A stretch of 64,000 bases of DNA, from positions 1 to 64,000 of the forward strand of contig PYSS01000029.1 in the NCBI GenBank assembly GCA_003049465.1. The letters are read 5' to 3'. The position numbers and the translations under genes are program-made. This document shows positions 48,047 through 57,901 of the stretch, piece after piece; within the stretch, counting starts at the first letter, position 1, and each line of letters opens with the position of its first letter. The DNA is from Magnaporthiopsis rhizophila (Eukaryota; Ascomycota; Sordariomycetes; Magnaporthales; Magnaporthaceae). The notes beneath the pieces were generated by a model that was not told the DNA's origin, searched no databases, and was given only the letters and a program-made list of their open reading frames with translations.

Positions 48047-48379
48047 CTAAATATACTTGCGCCGATCGCTTCCTTTAGGATCTATGCAGTCCGGAGATGA
48101 TACTTCATACTGCTCTGGTTTATATATTTTGCCTGGCACAGCAACTTCTAAATGCAGAATCGCACCGTACTTATCCTTCCGATGGCCACGCATGACCCTT
48201 TCGGACCATGCCCTCGTCTCTTTGGGTGAGCCTCCAAGGCGTACAGGGAAAGAGGGCCTCGGCAGGCTGCCAATTTTGTCGTGTTGGACGGATTTGAAGT
48301 TTATGATCTTGGAAGGGCGTAGAGTAGGCATAGGCCAAGGATTAGGCCGGCAGGATCCTGCTGCGACCTCGGCGCCCAT
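48047..48379 (-). CDS. Possible 110-residue hypothetical protein or gene remnant
   Basis: A frame from ATG 48379 to a TAG at 48047 reads with ordinary composition: MGAEVAAGSCRPNPWPMP at the start, then ETRAWSERVMRGHRKDKYGA followed by ILHLEVAVPGKIYKPEQYEV near the end. It looks more like coding sequence than the opposite-strand frame. It begins 4 bp after the stop of the phosphate cyclase on the same strand, so it may instead be its 3' UTR, a remnant of another gene, or an exon I cannot connect. No signal peptide or known domain. Confidence 0.35.
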   Translation of the reverse strand: MGAEVAAGSCRPNPWPMPTLRPSKIINFKSVQHDKIGSLPRPSFPVRLGGSPKETRAWSERVMRGHRKDKYGAILHLEVAVPGKIYKPEQYEVSSPDCIDPKGSDRRKYI

Positions 48380-48382
48380 GAC

Positions 48383-49913
48383 CTACGGCCCATCAGCCGA
48401 AGGAACAGCCTGCCCCTGAACCCTCACTCCAGCCCCCTGACACACCCTCCCGCCGCCAAACCAGCCGGCCCGCGGCAGCAACTGCGCAGCTACCCACCTC
48501 GCCGTCGTGGTGTGCAGGCTGCCCTCCCCAAACGGCGCACCCGTCCTGTCCCTTTTCAGCTCCTGCCCTTCATCGAGCCCGACCCGCGCCATGGCGTCTT
48601 CCAAACTCGCAGGTGACTCACCGCGCGGGAAGCTGGACCGCCCCTCGCGCAGCGCCTGGAAGATGACGAGCTGGTCCTGCAAAAACTCGTCGACGACGCC
48701 GCCGCGCGCCACGTCGGCGTGCAGCGCGCGGCACACGCGCCGCGACAGCAGCTCGCTGGTGCTGAGCATCCACTCGTCGCCGCCGCCGCCGCCGCCGCCG
48801 CCGCGCCCGATGACGGGGGCGGCGTTGCGCGGCGGCGGCGTGAACAGCAGGTCCTGCCCCCACACCAGCGGCCCGGCCTCGGCCGCGGGGTGCGCGACCA
48901 GGAGCACGTACATGCGCGAGTGGTGTCCGCTGTCCTCGTGGGGCCGGAACCGGAGCTCCGCGGCCGGGAAGAGAGCCGCGAGGTCTTTGGCCAGAGCGCG
49001 CGTCAGCTTGTCGCCCATGGCGGCGGGGCAAACCATGGTCACGTTGATGGCCTTGATCAAGCTGCCTGCCGCCATTCCCGGCCTTGGCTGTTGAATTGTG
49101 CTGCTTGTTGGGGGCGGTGGTGGTGACGACGCTTCTTCTTTTTGCGGCGCCATCGACGCGGGCGACGATCCGCCGAGAGCGGCACCCGGCCTCAGCGGCC
49201 GGAACCGGAACCATACCTTGCCCTGGCTGGCGGGGCCCGTGTTCCAGCCGCGCCCGATCAGAAGCCGCTCGATGGCAATTCCGAACCACGCCTCCAGTGC
49301 GGGACATAGAACCTGGTCGATGTAGTCGAAGCTCGGCGACCAGGACGTGTTTGTGCCGCCGGCGATCTCGAGCTCGAGGGGCTCTTGTTCTGCTTCCTGC
49401 TGCCCATTGCTGCTGCTGCCGGCGAACAGCAAAAAGGGAAAGACGCACTGGAAGATGCACATGGCGCTTGCAGCCGCCGTTCCCGCCGCAATGCTAACCA
49501 ACCGGCGACTGCCGCTGCCGGGAGCATCGGCAGAGGGGGCCAGAAGCGCCGCGACGGCGTCTGCGCCCGGCCCGCGGCGAGGGCGGAACTCGAGCGTCGG
49601 GCTGCCGACCTCCAGCCCAACTACATCGGCTGCCGTGGCCTCTGCCAGCACCTGGATAGCAGCGACGTGCTGCGCCTTAAGGCCTGCGGGGCGATTGGCG
49701 TGTTATTCAACCGTACTTTTTTTTGATCTTGTATGTGATGGATGATAGATACCTACCTCCGCCTTTGCGACCCTTGCGACGATCCAGCCGGTTTCCCCGC
49801 ACGTTGACGATCCTCACGGGTTGTGAGATCACTGAGGCCAGCGAGATGGCGTTGCGGACAAGCTGGCCGCCGCCTTCGCCCGTGGTGCCGTCGAGCTCTA
49901 TCGGCTTCTTCAT
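48383..49913 (-). CDS. RNA 3'-terminal phosphate cyclase (RtcA-type)
   Basis: CDS join: 49913-49757 and 49683-48383, 485 residues; the 73-nt intron is GTAGGT...GCAG. The N-terminus has the family signature LDGTTGEGGGQLVRNAISLA, and the junction rebuilds RKGRKGGGLKAQH. Then come LELEIAGGTNTSWSPSFDYI, DEFLQDQLVIFQAL and the likely catalytic histidine in GSLHTTTARWVAAQLL near the C-terminus. RtcA enzymes use ATP to turn RNA 3'-phosphate into 2',3'-cyclic phosphate through an enzyme-AMP (histidine) intermediate. The conserved His favours RtcA over the inactive nucleolar paralogue Rcl1. It is longer than typical members (about 340-370) because of low-complexity insertions: a Pro/Ser-rich segment (EEASSPPPPPTSS) and a Gly run (GRGGGGGGGG). 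The first in-frame ATG is used as start. Confidence 0.9.
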
Positions 49914-50187
49914 TTCGTTTTCGTTTGGCACTGTGGCTTGTCCGTCTCCTTGATGTATTTTTTGTCCCTTCCTTGTACTCTAGAGCGTCGTCTTCCAATC
50001 GTTGTGAAACTCTCCGACGGATGGACACACACCGCCTGCCGCCCAAATGTTTTCTCAAGATGCAACCAGCCCTGTGAGTGAGCTGATATACATGGCAGGC
50101 CAGCCAGCGCCGCGCTCATAGCTCTGAAATTGAATCACTTTGCATCATTTAGCCGTAGCTAGCGTAGCTGGCTAGCACTGACCCCGG
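49914..50187. other. Upstream region of the phosphate cyclase gene
   Basis: No gene seen; presumably promoter and leader of the minus-strand cyclase gene. Confidence 0.4.
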
Positions 50188-50470
50188 CACGTAAACCAGA
50201 AAAAAACGCAATACACCAAAAGACAACTCATCAGGTGCATGGAGCAATAAGCAACATCTTTATTGATGAAAAAAGGGAAAAATATGAAAGGGAAGAAGAA
50301 GGGAATAGGAGAGGAAAAAAAAATAGGAAAATAAAGGAAAGGAAATAAGAAAGGAAATGGGGGAAAAAAAAGTAGGGAGGAAATGCTTTTTTTGAAGGCA
50401 GTTTGTTCATGTACCTAATGAGTGGCCTTTTGGTGCATCGCTCCACTCTCTGGGGTATCACATGATCTGG
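50188..50470. repeat. Small dispersed repeat, composite copy
   Basis: The left part (CACGTAAACCAGAAAAAAAC, then GCAATACACCAAAAGAC and GCAATAAGCAACATC) matches 57346-57425 at clearly more than chance level. The middle is A-rich with GGAAAGGAAATA strings, and the right part (CATGTACCTAATGAGTGGCC) matches about 36354-36373, where a similar A-rich block also precedes it. No ORF or terminal repeats were found. Confidence 0.5.
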
Positions 50471-50855
50471 TTCGAAGCAGCACCAGCACGATGACATGAT
50501 TAGGTAATATCTCCCGCTACCTTCGTCAAGTCAGCATCTGGTAATCAAAACGTCAGCTCTGGGCTGCCCCGCAGTGGCGTCGGCGACAAATTCTCACAAA
50601 GCAGCGACAAATGCGGTGCAAATGCAGGCTGCGGCGAGCTGCCGACGATCGAGACCATGGTCCTTCTGTATGCTAAATGCAGCCTAGGTGGTATTTAGTC
50701 CAAGGCAGATGCAAGAGAAGCAGTTTTGGATTTGCAATTCCTCACCCAAGCATTTCCCATCTTTTACCAACAGCTACTCATTCCAACTTTTTTGCTAGCT
50801 GTGTGTTTCTCGATGCATCTCGATAGATCGGCCTGGCTGGTCTAGAGAGGTATAT
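50471..50855. other. Upstream region of the pirin gene
   Basis: No gene seen. TATATAT lies immediately before the pirin ATG (50851-50857), too close for a standard TATA box. Confidence 0.4.
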
Positions 50856-51932
50856 ATGAAGCGCTTCGCTCTTGCCTTGTCCATCCTGGTAGCCTCGATT
50901 TCCATCCTTGTATACAACACTCCCGTCTTGAAGTCGCTTGTCGAACAAACTCTTTCCAAAGCAGCGTCTTTCATCGTCAAAGCAAAAAACACCACCAGAA
51001 CAACAACAACAACAATAACAACATCAGTCGAGTCCCCCATGCTCAGCGCAGCCAAGGAAGCCATGTCCAAAACCGCCGGCCCCATGCTCCGCCACGCCAA
51101 GATCACGCCGCACCGGTCGTCCACCCGGGGCCACGCCAACCACGGCTGGCTGGACTCGTACCACTCCTTCAGCTTCGCGTCGTGGTACGACCCGCGGTTC
51201 ACGCACTTTGGGTCCCTGCGCGTCCTCAACGAGGACCGCGTGAAGCCCAACACGGGGTTCCCGACGCACCCGCACGCAAACTTTGAGATCTTCTCGTACA
51301 TCCTGTCGGGCGAGCTCACGCACCGCGACAGCATGCTCGCCAAGGGCAAGGAGGGGGACGCGTCGGCGGACCAGTTCTACCGCATGCGCCGGGGCGACGT
51401 GCAGTTCACGACGGGCGGGACGGGCATCAGCCACTCGGAGCTGAACGAGCACGCGTCCGAGACGGTGCACTTCCTCCAGATCTGGGCGCTGCCGTGGAAG
51501 AAGGGACTAGAGCCGCGCTACCACACGCGCCACTTCGACGACGCCCTCAAGCGCGAGCGCTTCGTCACCATCCTCAGCCCGCTCAAGGCCGGACCCGACG
51601 CCACGGCGGCCGAGGAGAAGGAGGCCGTGCCGGCCGTCGAGGGCACCATCCCCATCCACGCCGACTTCGCCATGGGCGCCGCCATCATCGAGCCCGACTC
51701 CCGCTTCACCTGGGCCGTCGGCAGCCAGGGCACCGAGGCCACCAAGCGCAAGGTGTTTGTGCACGTGCCCATGTGCAAGGGCGGGAAGGCCAAGGTGCGC
51801 ATCGACGGCAGGGACGAGGTGTTAGAGGAGGGCGACGGCGCCTTTGTAGACGGCGTCAACGCAGGTGACAAGCTCGTCTTTGAGAGCGTGGGCACCGCAG
51901 ACGCCGAGGTTATTGTTTTGGACACGGCATAG
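50856..51932 (+). CDS. Pirin family protein with hydrophobic N-terminus
   Basis: Single exon, 358 residues, ending VIVLDTA. Residues 5-21 (ALALSILVASISILVYN region) form a hydrophobic helix, unusual because pirins are typically soluble nuclear or cytosolic proteins of about 290-310 residues. A Thr-rich linker (NTTRTTTTTITTS) follows. The bicupin core starts near residue 85 (HRSSTRGHANHGWLDSYHSF). Predicted metal ligands are visible: the HxH of FPTHPHANFE, and H and E of GISHSELNEH. HRDSM and RRGDVQFTTGGTGI are also typical. Pirins bind Fe and some have quercetinase-like activity or act as co-regulators; the role here is unknown. Translation could start lower (MLSAAKEAMSK, MSKTAGPM), giving a soluble form. 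Confidence 0.92.
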   Translation: MKRFALALSILVASISILVYNTPVLKSLVEQTLSKAASFIVKAKNTTRTTTTTITTSVESPMLSAAKEAMSKTAGPMLRHAKITPHRSSTRGHANHGWLDSYHSFSFASWYDPRFTHFGSLRVLNEDRVKPNTGFPTHPHANFEIFSYILSGELTHRDSMLAKGKEGDASADQFYRMRRGDVQFTTGGTGISHSELNEHASETVHFLQIWALPWKKGLEPRYHTRHFDDALKRERFVTILSPLKAGPDATAAEEKEAVPAVEGTIPIHADFAMGAAIIEPDSRFTWAVGSQGTEATKRKVFVHVPMCKGGKAKVRIDGRDEVLEEGDGAFVDGVNAGDKLVFESVGTADAEVIVLDTA

Positions 51933-52136
51933 CATTTGGGTTTTGGGAATTTGTAATTTATGTGCGCTTTAAAAGCCAATGATTTAGAAGATTTGGAAAG
52001 GTCGAGTGCTTGTGGCCCCTGAACGCAACGGATAAATGTAAAAAGGAGACGTAGAGGGCCGTTTACCCGACGGCCACAAGTCAAGTAACTTGGCGACACC
52101 ACACAAACCAGCAAAAAGGAACAAATCACTCATCTC
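51933..52136. other. Short intergenic spacer
   Basis: 3' end of the pirin gene and 3' flank of the tRNA. Nothing else seen. Confidence 0.5.
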
Positions 52137-52208
52137 TGACCCCGACCCGATTTGAACGGATAACCTTTTGATCTGGAGTCAAACGCGCTACCGTTGCGCC
52201 ACGAGGCC
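52137..52208 (-). tRNA. tRNA-Trp (anticodon CCA)
   Basis: The minus strand folds as a 72-nt cloverleaf. The acceptor stem GGCCTCG pairs with CGGGGTC (with G-T pairs) and the discriminator is A. The D-arm is GGCGCAACGGTAGCGC, the anticodon stem-loop TTTGA-CTCCAGA-TCAAA, and the T-arm has TTCAAAT. The loop gives anticodon CCA. No intron, and CCA is not encoded at the 3' end. Confidence 0.95.
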
Positions 52209-52697
52209 TTATCTTGTTCCCACTCGGCCGCATGAACCCGCCCACGAGGGCTGCGGGGAGTGCTGAGTTGGGTATGGCGGGACTCGTTGTGCCGTGGGGC
52301 ACGCTGGGGAAAGTACAGGAAACGATGATGATGACGATGATGGTATAATAGATGGACGTATCCAGTTGACGTGGCTGTCTGTAGATATCCGAGAATATGG
52401 AAGTGATATAACTGCCGGCGAGTCTAGGTATCCAAACCGAGAACCCGGTGATGCAAAGGGTGAATAACCAAATGTGGGAATATCAAATGCCCGTATAAAA
52501 CCGGTAAATAGAAAGAAAGATATGCCGAAAATAACGCCCCTGGTAATGCGAATGGCCGCACCTGACAAGCCAGATACTGCGCCGAGATGACAGTAAATTG
52601 CATGATGCAGTGACCACAATATGCAATAGAGATCCAAAACGATGACGAGTAAAAAAATGCACAAGAGATGGAAATGAGCATCTTGGAGACGCCAAAA
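52209..52697. other. Spacer between tRNA-Trp and the PQ-loop gene
   Basis: About 490 bp with short A/T-rich frames only. Probably the 3' UTR of the minus-strand PQ-loop gene plus the 5' flank of the tRNA. Confidence 0.45.
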
Positions 52698-54102
52698 TCA
52701 AGCCCCAGAAGCGCAAGCCTCAGAAGCGCAAGCCTTGGGATCTTGTCGCGGTGCGTCGTACAAACGGAACTGCACAAAGATGATGCAGTCCTCGACAATG
52801 GTTCCCAAGGACCCTAGCAGCCAGGGGACCGTCTTGAGGAGGTAGTCCCGGTCCTGGGAGTAGGCGACCAGGCTCACGCCGTAGGTGAAATTGCCCGTCA
52901 AGGACAGAAGGAAAAACAGCAGGGCGAGGCCTAAATTTGTGTGACAAGCCGAGAGCAGTTAGCGACATTCCCTCCACATAGGAATAGGTAGGCAGTGTTC
53001 AGGGGATATAATGAAGCCAGAAAGAACGCACCCTCGCACGACTTCTCCTTGTAGTTCTTCCAGATCTGCGGGATGCGCGCGCACAGATAAAACACGGCGC
53101 TCACGTAGCCCATGACGAGGCCAAAAGCCGCGACGGCGTCGTCGCCAGCACCCTCAGATGCGTCAGGCGAGGGCTGGTCCCAGGCGCCCATATGGTACGA
53201 GACGAAAAACCCGGCGGTGCCGACGGCGTAGACGGCCAGCAGGCTGACGGCGTTGTGCAGCCACGGGTTCCGGTCCAGGGTCTCGTCCTCGCCCGTGATG
53301 ATGCGGGCGAGCGGGTCGAGGTTGGAGACGTCGCGGCGCAGGGCCGAGTTGCGCCGGTGCGACCCTGGCAGGCCCATGCTGGAGCTGCGGCGGCGCCGGT
53401 GGTGCCGCCGCGCCGACAGGAGCGGCGCCTCCTCGTCCGCCGCCGCCGCCGCATCCTCCTCTTCCTCCACGGCCGTGTTGTTGTCGTGCTCGTCATGGTC
53501 GGCGGTAACGTCGTCGGTCATCTCGGGGGCGGCGCGTGGCTCCGACGCTCTGCGCCGGTTGCGCGCGGGCCTGCGCGCGTTGAGGGCGTTGTAGTACAGG
53601 CACTGCGTGATCAGGATCAGGTCGGCGAGGCAAAAGTAGGTGGCGAGGGCGACGGCCGTGGGCGCGAGTCCGGTTGCCAATGCGCCTGTTCGGGAGAAGA
53701 TAGGAGCGTCAGCAAAGCTGTTGCGCGCGCGGCGGAGAATCGGGGAGCGCATGGCGGAGACCATTGCCGTACCCAGCAGATTGGCAACGTCGCCAAGAAG
53801 CCAAACGAAGAGAAAGGCCATCGAGAGGCCATCTGCGCTCTGGGCCTTGTAGTTGGTGATGAGCTGCGGGAGCTGTCACGGCGCGTCGCACAACAGTCAG
53901 CCAAGAGACGCCAGACGGGGGAAGCCACCCAACCACAAAAGGCGCCCCTGCTCCGCCGAATTGTCCAATATCATACCAGCAGACATATCCAGGCCGTCAA
54001 GCTGATGCTGCCAAACACGCCAGACAGGGCCTCTTTTGCCGGAGGGGCCCCGACGGTGGCGGCCGCCAGGCTAGCGGCGCCCGCAGTGAGGAGCGACGCC
54101 AT
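52698..54102 (-). CDS. PQ-loop repeat vacuolar amino-acid transporter (Ypq/Rtc2-like)
   Basis: CDS join: 54102-53977, 53872-53773, 53685-53032, 52930-52698, 370 residues. Introns GTATGA...ACAG, GTACGG...ACAG and GTGCGT...TTAG restore the frame each time. Two PQ-loop signatures are present: LLPQLITNYKAQSADGLS (PQ at 44-45) and RIPQIWKNYKEKSCEGL (PQ at 281-282). Around them are seven likely membrane helices, including FLFVWLLGDVANLLG and TYFCLADLILITQCLYYN. Between the two halves lies a long cytosolic loop rich in Asp/Glu/Ala and Arg/His (DEHDNNTAVEEEEDAAAAA, then RRHHRRRRSSS). The family exports cationic amino acids from the vacuole or lysosome (Ypq1-3, PQLC2). The C-terminus carries a small tandem duplication (ACASEACASGA). 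Confidence 0.9.
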
Positions 54103-55313
54103 TGCTGACACGACGCCTTGCGCAGGTCACGTCAGTCGGTCTAGGAAACCGCGCGGGAGCTTTTGGAGCTAGTCGTGATGTCTGGACGAAGGGAATAGAC
54201 GCGCGTTCGCGAATTCGGGGGCTCTTGTGGCCGGAAAGGGAGAGGACAAAAGGATTCGCAGGTCAATCGATGTCGTGGCTGGTGGCGGCGGCTTGAGGTC
54301 AGATGGTTATCGGTTGTTTCTGGGTCAGACACCAAGCGGAGAAACTAAGGTCTTGTGGGTTAGTCGGATGGATGGAGGGGGAGTTTATCAGCTGGCCAAC
54401 TCCGTCACAGTCATACCTAGGTTCCTTGTCCGGGCATCGCGACTAGGTAGACGGTTTCACTCGTTATCTCTGCCCGCACAAGATAACAATAATCTCAATT
54501 CTCGTTCCCCACAACACTTTGCCGCTATCTGCATAACATAAATCACAACACCCGCGAACCAGAGACCTACAGTATGTAAAACATTTGACAGGCAATATCG
54601 GCGCGTGAGGACGGGAAGTCGGTCGCGTGCGGCGGTGACGGTAGAAATGATAGCAGGCGGACGAGCTTGGCACCCATTTTGGGACTGAAATCGACGGTTC
54701 AGTGTTTTCTCGCTTGTCCGCCCGGCCTGAGCACCTCCCAACACTTTACTTCGCTGGGCCCAAGCACACACGTCTTCTAAGTCTCGGATGTCCGAAAAAG
54801 CAACGAATGATGAAGGGACGCTGGAAACAGCCGCCCGTCCCGTGAGTTAACTGCACATGTCCCCGAGCCGGATGGACGGCATGCAGGACATCGCCATCTC
54901 TGCAGCCACCCGCCGTCGCTACCAGCCCAATCCCGCCGGTGGGGGGTTTTTGTACGTAATGGCAACGACATGATGAAGCATGGAGGTAAGCAAACATACA
55001 AAACCGGGTACCCTCGACTCGCGCCGGGGTCCAGCTGGGCACAGAATCACGCGCCGTCGACGTGCTGCAGGTCCAGTGTTTTTTTTTTTTTTCTATAGCC
55101 ATTGCGATGGACATGCTGTGCCACCATCCATTATTGCGATACAGGATATAGCCTATTCGTCAGTGCCGTAGCCAAACTCTGCAGGGTCCTCCGACGCCGG
55201 ACGATCGTCACCCCACACACCCCACCCGCCCGTGCGTTGCAATACATCATGCATTCATAATTCTCATCTTGCATCCCCGTCCCCAAGCAATCCGACGGGC
55301 TCCTTGCTTGATC
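54103..55313. other. Intergenic region upstream of tRNA-Gln
   Basis: No supported gene. Contains the promoter side of the PQ-loop gene and a T-run at about 55079-55092. Confidence 0.5.
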
Positions 55314-55394
55314 GGTCGTATGGTGTAATGGTTAGCACATGAGGTTCTGATTCCAGGCCTCCTCAGGATCTGGGTTCGATTCCCAGTATGACCT
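55314..55394 (+). tRNA. tRNA-Gln (anticodon CTG) with a 9-nt intron
   Basis: The acceptor stem GGTCGTA pairs with TATGACC; the D-arm is GGTGTAATGGTTAGCAC. The anticodon stem TGAGG pairs with CCTCA around loop TTCTGAT once nine bases (55351-55359) are removed from one nucleotide 3' of the anticodon, the canonical eukaryotic tRNA intron position. The T-arm is CTGGGTTCGATTCCCAG. Mature length 72 nt plus intron 9. Confidence 0.94.
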
Positions 55395-56271
55395 ACGTTT
55401 ATTTTTGCATTTACCGGGGATGGTAGATTATCTGGACGCTTTTTCCTTTTTACTCTCCTTTTTCAACATCTCAATTGTGTCTTGCAGGATACTTATGCCT
55501 CTTCATTTATCGCTAGCTCAATCACTAATAAGAATGTATAGCTGCCGCTCGGTTCGGAATAGCATCAGCCTCCCGCGCCTGAATGGCTCGTATATCTTGT
55601 TCGACCTCATTTTTACCTCGGCGCAGGTACACAGCTCGAGTGAAAAGAAGCTCCTGCCACAGGCTGGCCAAGCGAGCTCTACTCCGGCTCCCTGAACAAA
55701 AAATGCTGCTCTGGTGCTCTGCTGCTTCCTCCTCGACCTGCTTACACACCTTCCCCGAGAGGCGCGACAGGGCCCAGGTCGCCAACCGCGCCTTCTCTCG
55801 TTCTTCATGCTAGCCATCGCGAGACCTGAACCTCGCTCTGTGTAATGAAGCACCTTCCTTGTCCCTCCTGGCGGCAATGACGACCAGTCAAAGACGCATC
55901 AGGTACCACGCCACACGTCACACGGCGCACAGACATGGCCGTCCCTGCCTTGAGCCTCGCCAGCCGTCCTGTTGCGGCGGGCGTCATGTCTCCAGATGGC
56001 GCCCCTCCTACGGTCGATTGCCGTCAATGTCGGGCGCTGCTGTCGCTTCCGCTGTGATTTCTCCCTCCTTCGCCATTGCTGAAAGTAACTGAGCTGGGGC
56101 AGTGGTAAATAAATGCGCTCGCTCGGCAGCCAGGTTTGGCAATTGAACATCACCAACACTTCACGTTCATAAATGAAAACGGATCTCCTTTTAGACAACT
56201 TCTTCAAAACCCATCCAATTGTATCAACAACAACAGCAGCAGCCTTGTCCAGCATCCATCGCCCATCCAAA
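55395..56271. other. Intergenic region
   Basis: No supported gene. CAACA-rich sequence at 56200-56270 looks like the leader of the following secreted-protein gene; an in-frame upstream ATG at 56173 is discussed there. Confidence 0.5.
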
Positions 56272-57002
56272 ATGCGCCCATCGATCTTCCTCGCCTCCAC
56301 GCAGCTCGGCCTCGCTGCCGCCGACAGCCTCCGTTTCACCACCCCCTCCCTCAACGGCGGCTTTACCATCCCCGCCGGCACCGCCGACGGCGTGTACGCG
56401 GTCCAGACGCACTCCAACGGCACGGCGAACCACGTCCGCCTCGACCCCGCCCGCCCGGGCACCCTGACGCCCCTCGGCGCTGACGGCAAGCCCACGATGG
56501 CCTCACCTCCTCGGCGGCTCGCCAAGCGCCAGTGGCGGTACTTCTGGCGCGTCTTCTGCCCGGCCACCCCGCAGCGCCTGGACGCCGGCGAGACGGACGC
56601 GGCTGTCGACGACGTCAAGCACCAGTGCGGCGCCAACCTCGACGTCCCCAGCGGCTGGCACATCTACGCCGTCCGCGGCTCCGTGGCGGCTTTCTACTGC
56701 AACTTTGTCTCGACCGCCACGTCGTGCTCGTCGAACGAGTTTGACACCCGCGCGGCCGAGATCACGGGAACTTGCGGTCCCTACATTGCTGGGTGGAATA
56801 ACCAGGTACGGCTTTCTCTCCCGACTGACCCTTATGTCCCTTCTGTTTCACGTCGTAGCGTGGCTCTCTAACTTCTTGGCCTTTTGTTGTTCAACAGGTT
56901 GCGGGTTATGGTGACCCGGTCATGAGCGAATACAACGTCGGCAGCTATGGCTACCATAACGTCGGGGGCGACAAGAACTTTTGCGGCCGCAATCATGGTT
57001 GA
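56272..57002 (+). CDS. Secreted six-cysteine protein with kexin-type processing site
   Basis: CDS join 56272-56805 and 56898-57002, 212 residues; the intron is GTACGG...ACAG, phase 0. The N-terminus MRPSIFLASTQLGLAAA acts as a signal peptide. An in-frame ATG 99 nt upstream (56173) would place 33 extra residues before it, so 56272 is preferred. A propeptide ends at LAKR (K85-R86), a Kex2-type site. The mature part begins QWRYFWRVFCPAT and holds six cysteines: FC, QCGANLDVPSGWHIYAVRG, AFYC, TSC, TCGPYIAGW and NFC. A Gly/Tyr-rich C-terminus (YNVGSYGYHNVGG) follows. The whole looks like a compact disulfide-bonded secreted domain found in several ascomycetes, but I recognise no functional family. 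An effector or antimicrobial role is only a guess. Confidence 0.8.
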
Positions 57003-57345
57003 ACGCGGCAAGGGTGACGAGACAGCCGGTGCTTGGTGTTGTTGGTGGTTGTTTTATGCTGGTAGACTCAAGGGCGACACGCAAGCCCGATTCTATATTC
57101 CTACATGCGGATTCCAAGATCCGAATTGTTTCGTTTTCCCTCAGAGTCTGTGCTTGGTGTTTTATCTGTTATTCTGCACTTTGCTTTGGAAGAGGGCGTT
57201 AGGTCCGGGAACGGTAGTCAATGCTTCACTAGGTATTTTTAGAGCAGCTGTAACCAGACAGACGCCTTGGTGCTCGTCTCAATAATACGTGGTTGTCTCT
57301 CGCCGATCTTTGGAACTTATGTCGGAGTGCATGCCTTCTTGGGTC

Positions 57346-57425
57346 AGGGGAGCACATAAGCCAGAAAAAATGGAATACACGAAAAGACCACACTCGATGG
57401 GAGTAATAAGCAGCCTCTTTTTCTC
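57346..57425. repeat. Small dispersed repeat, second copy
   Basis: CACATAAGCCAGAAAAAATG, then GAATACACGAAAAGACCACA and GTAATAAGCAGCCTC, align in order with 50188-50275. The similarity ends at about 57425; the A-rich and right-hand parts present near 50.3 kb are missing here. Confidence 0.5.
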
Positions 57426-57728
57426 CCCACGAACTGCAGTCGATCAAAGCGTTTACACATGGATTTCACACATGGCACTTTATACTTGCAGTATTTAACG
57501 GAGCCCATACCAGATGCCCACGCATCACAGATGCATTTGGCTTGGCAGACGGGTGTACTTGGGATTTCATTAGCTGTGATCCATCCGCGCACTCGGACAA
57601 TGAGAAACATGATCTTAGCCGTAACGTGCTTCCCAAACTTTTTTCTACAGTTAACCCTTTTATGTCCTCCCTCATGCCGTCATCAACAATGTGTTTTTCT
57701 TTTTTTTTTTTTTTTTTTTTTTTTTTCC

Positions 57729-57731
57729 NNN
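57729..57731. other. NNN assembly gap inside a T homopolymer
   Basis: Undetermined bases between two T-runs of about 26-33, separated by CC. The real length is unknown. Confidence 0.95.
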
Positions 57732-57767
<36 letters not shown>

Positions 57768-57901
57768 ACCTCCTCCTCCTTTCTCGACTGGTTGAAGATG
57801 TCGCTCAATAATAGTGATTTCGCAAGAAACGCAGAAAGCCATGCACAAAAGCCAAGGGCAGGAACCCAACTTCCCTCCTTGCAACACTGCTCGGCCCTCT
57901 C

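Larger units (their letters stand above)
57003..57901. other. Intergenic region with a dispersed repeat and an assembly gap
   Basis: 3' flanks of two convergent genes. Contains the small dispersed repeat copy (57346-57425) and two T-runs around the NNN gap. No gene is supported. Confidence 0.5.

Noticed and set aside
53192..54172. 326-codon plus-strand frame across the PQ-loop gene
   Set aside because: Antisense shadow; the minus strand carries the PQ motifs and consistent splice sites.
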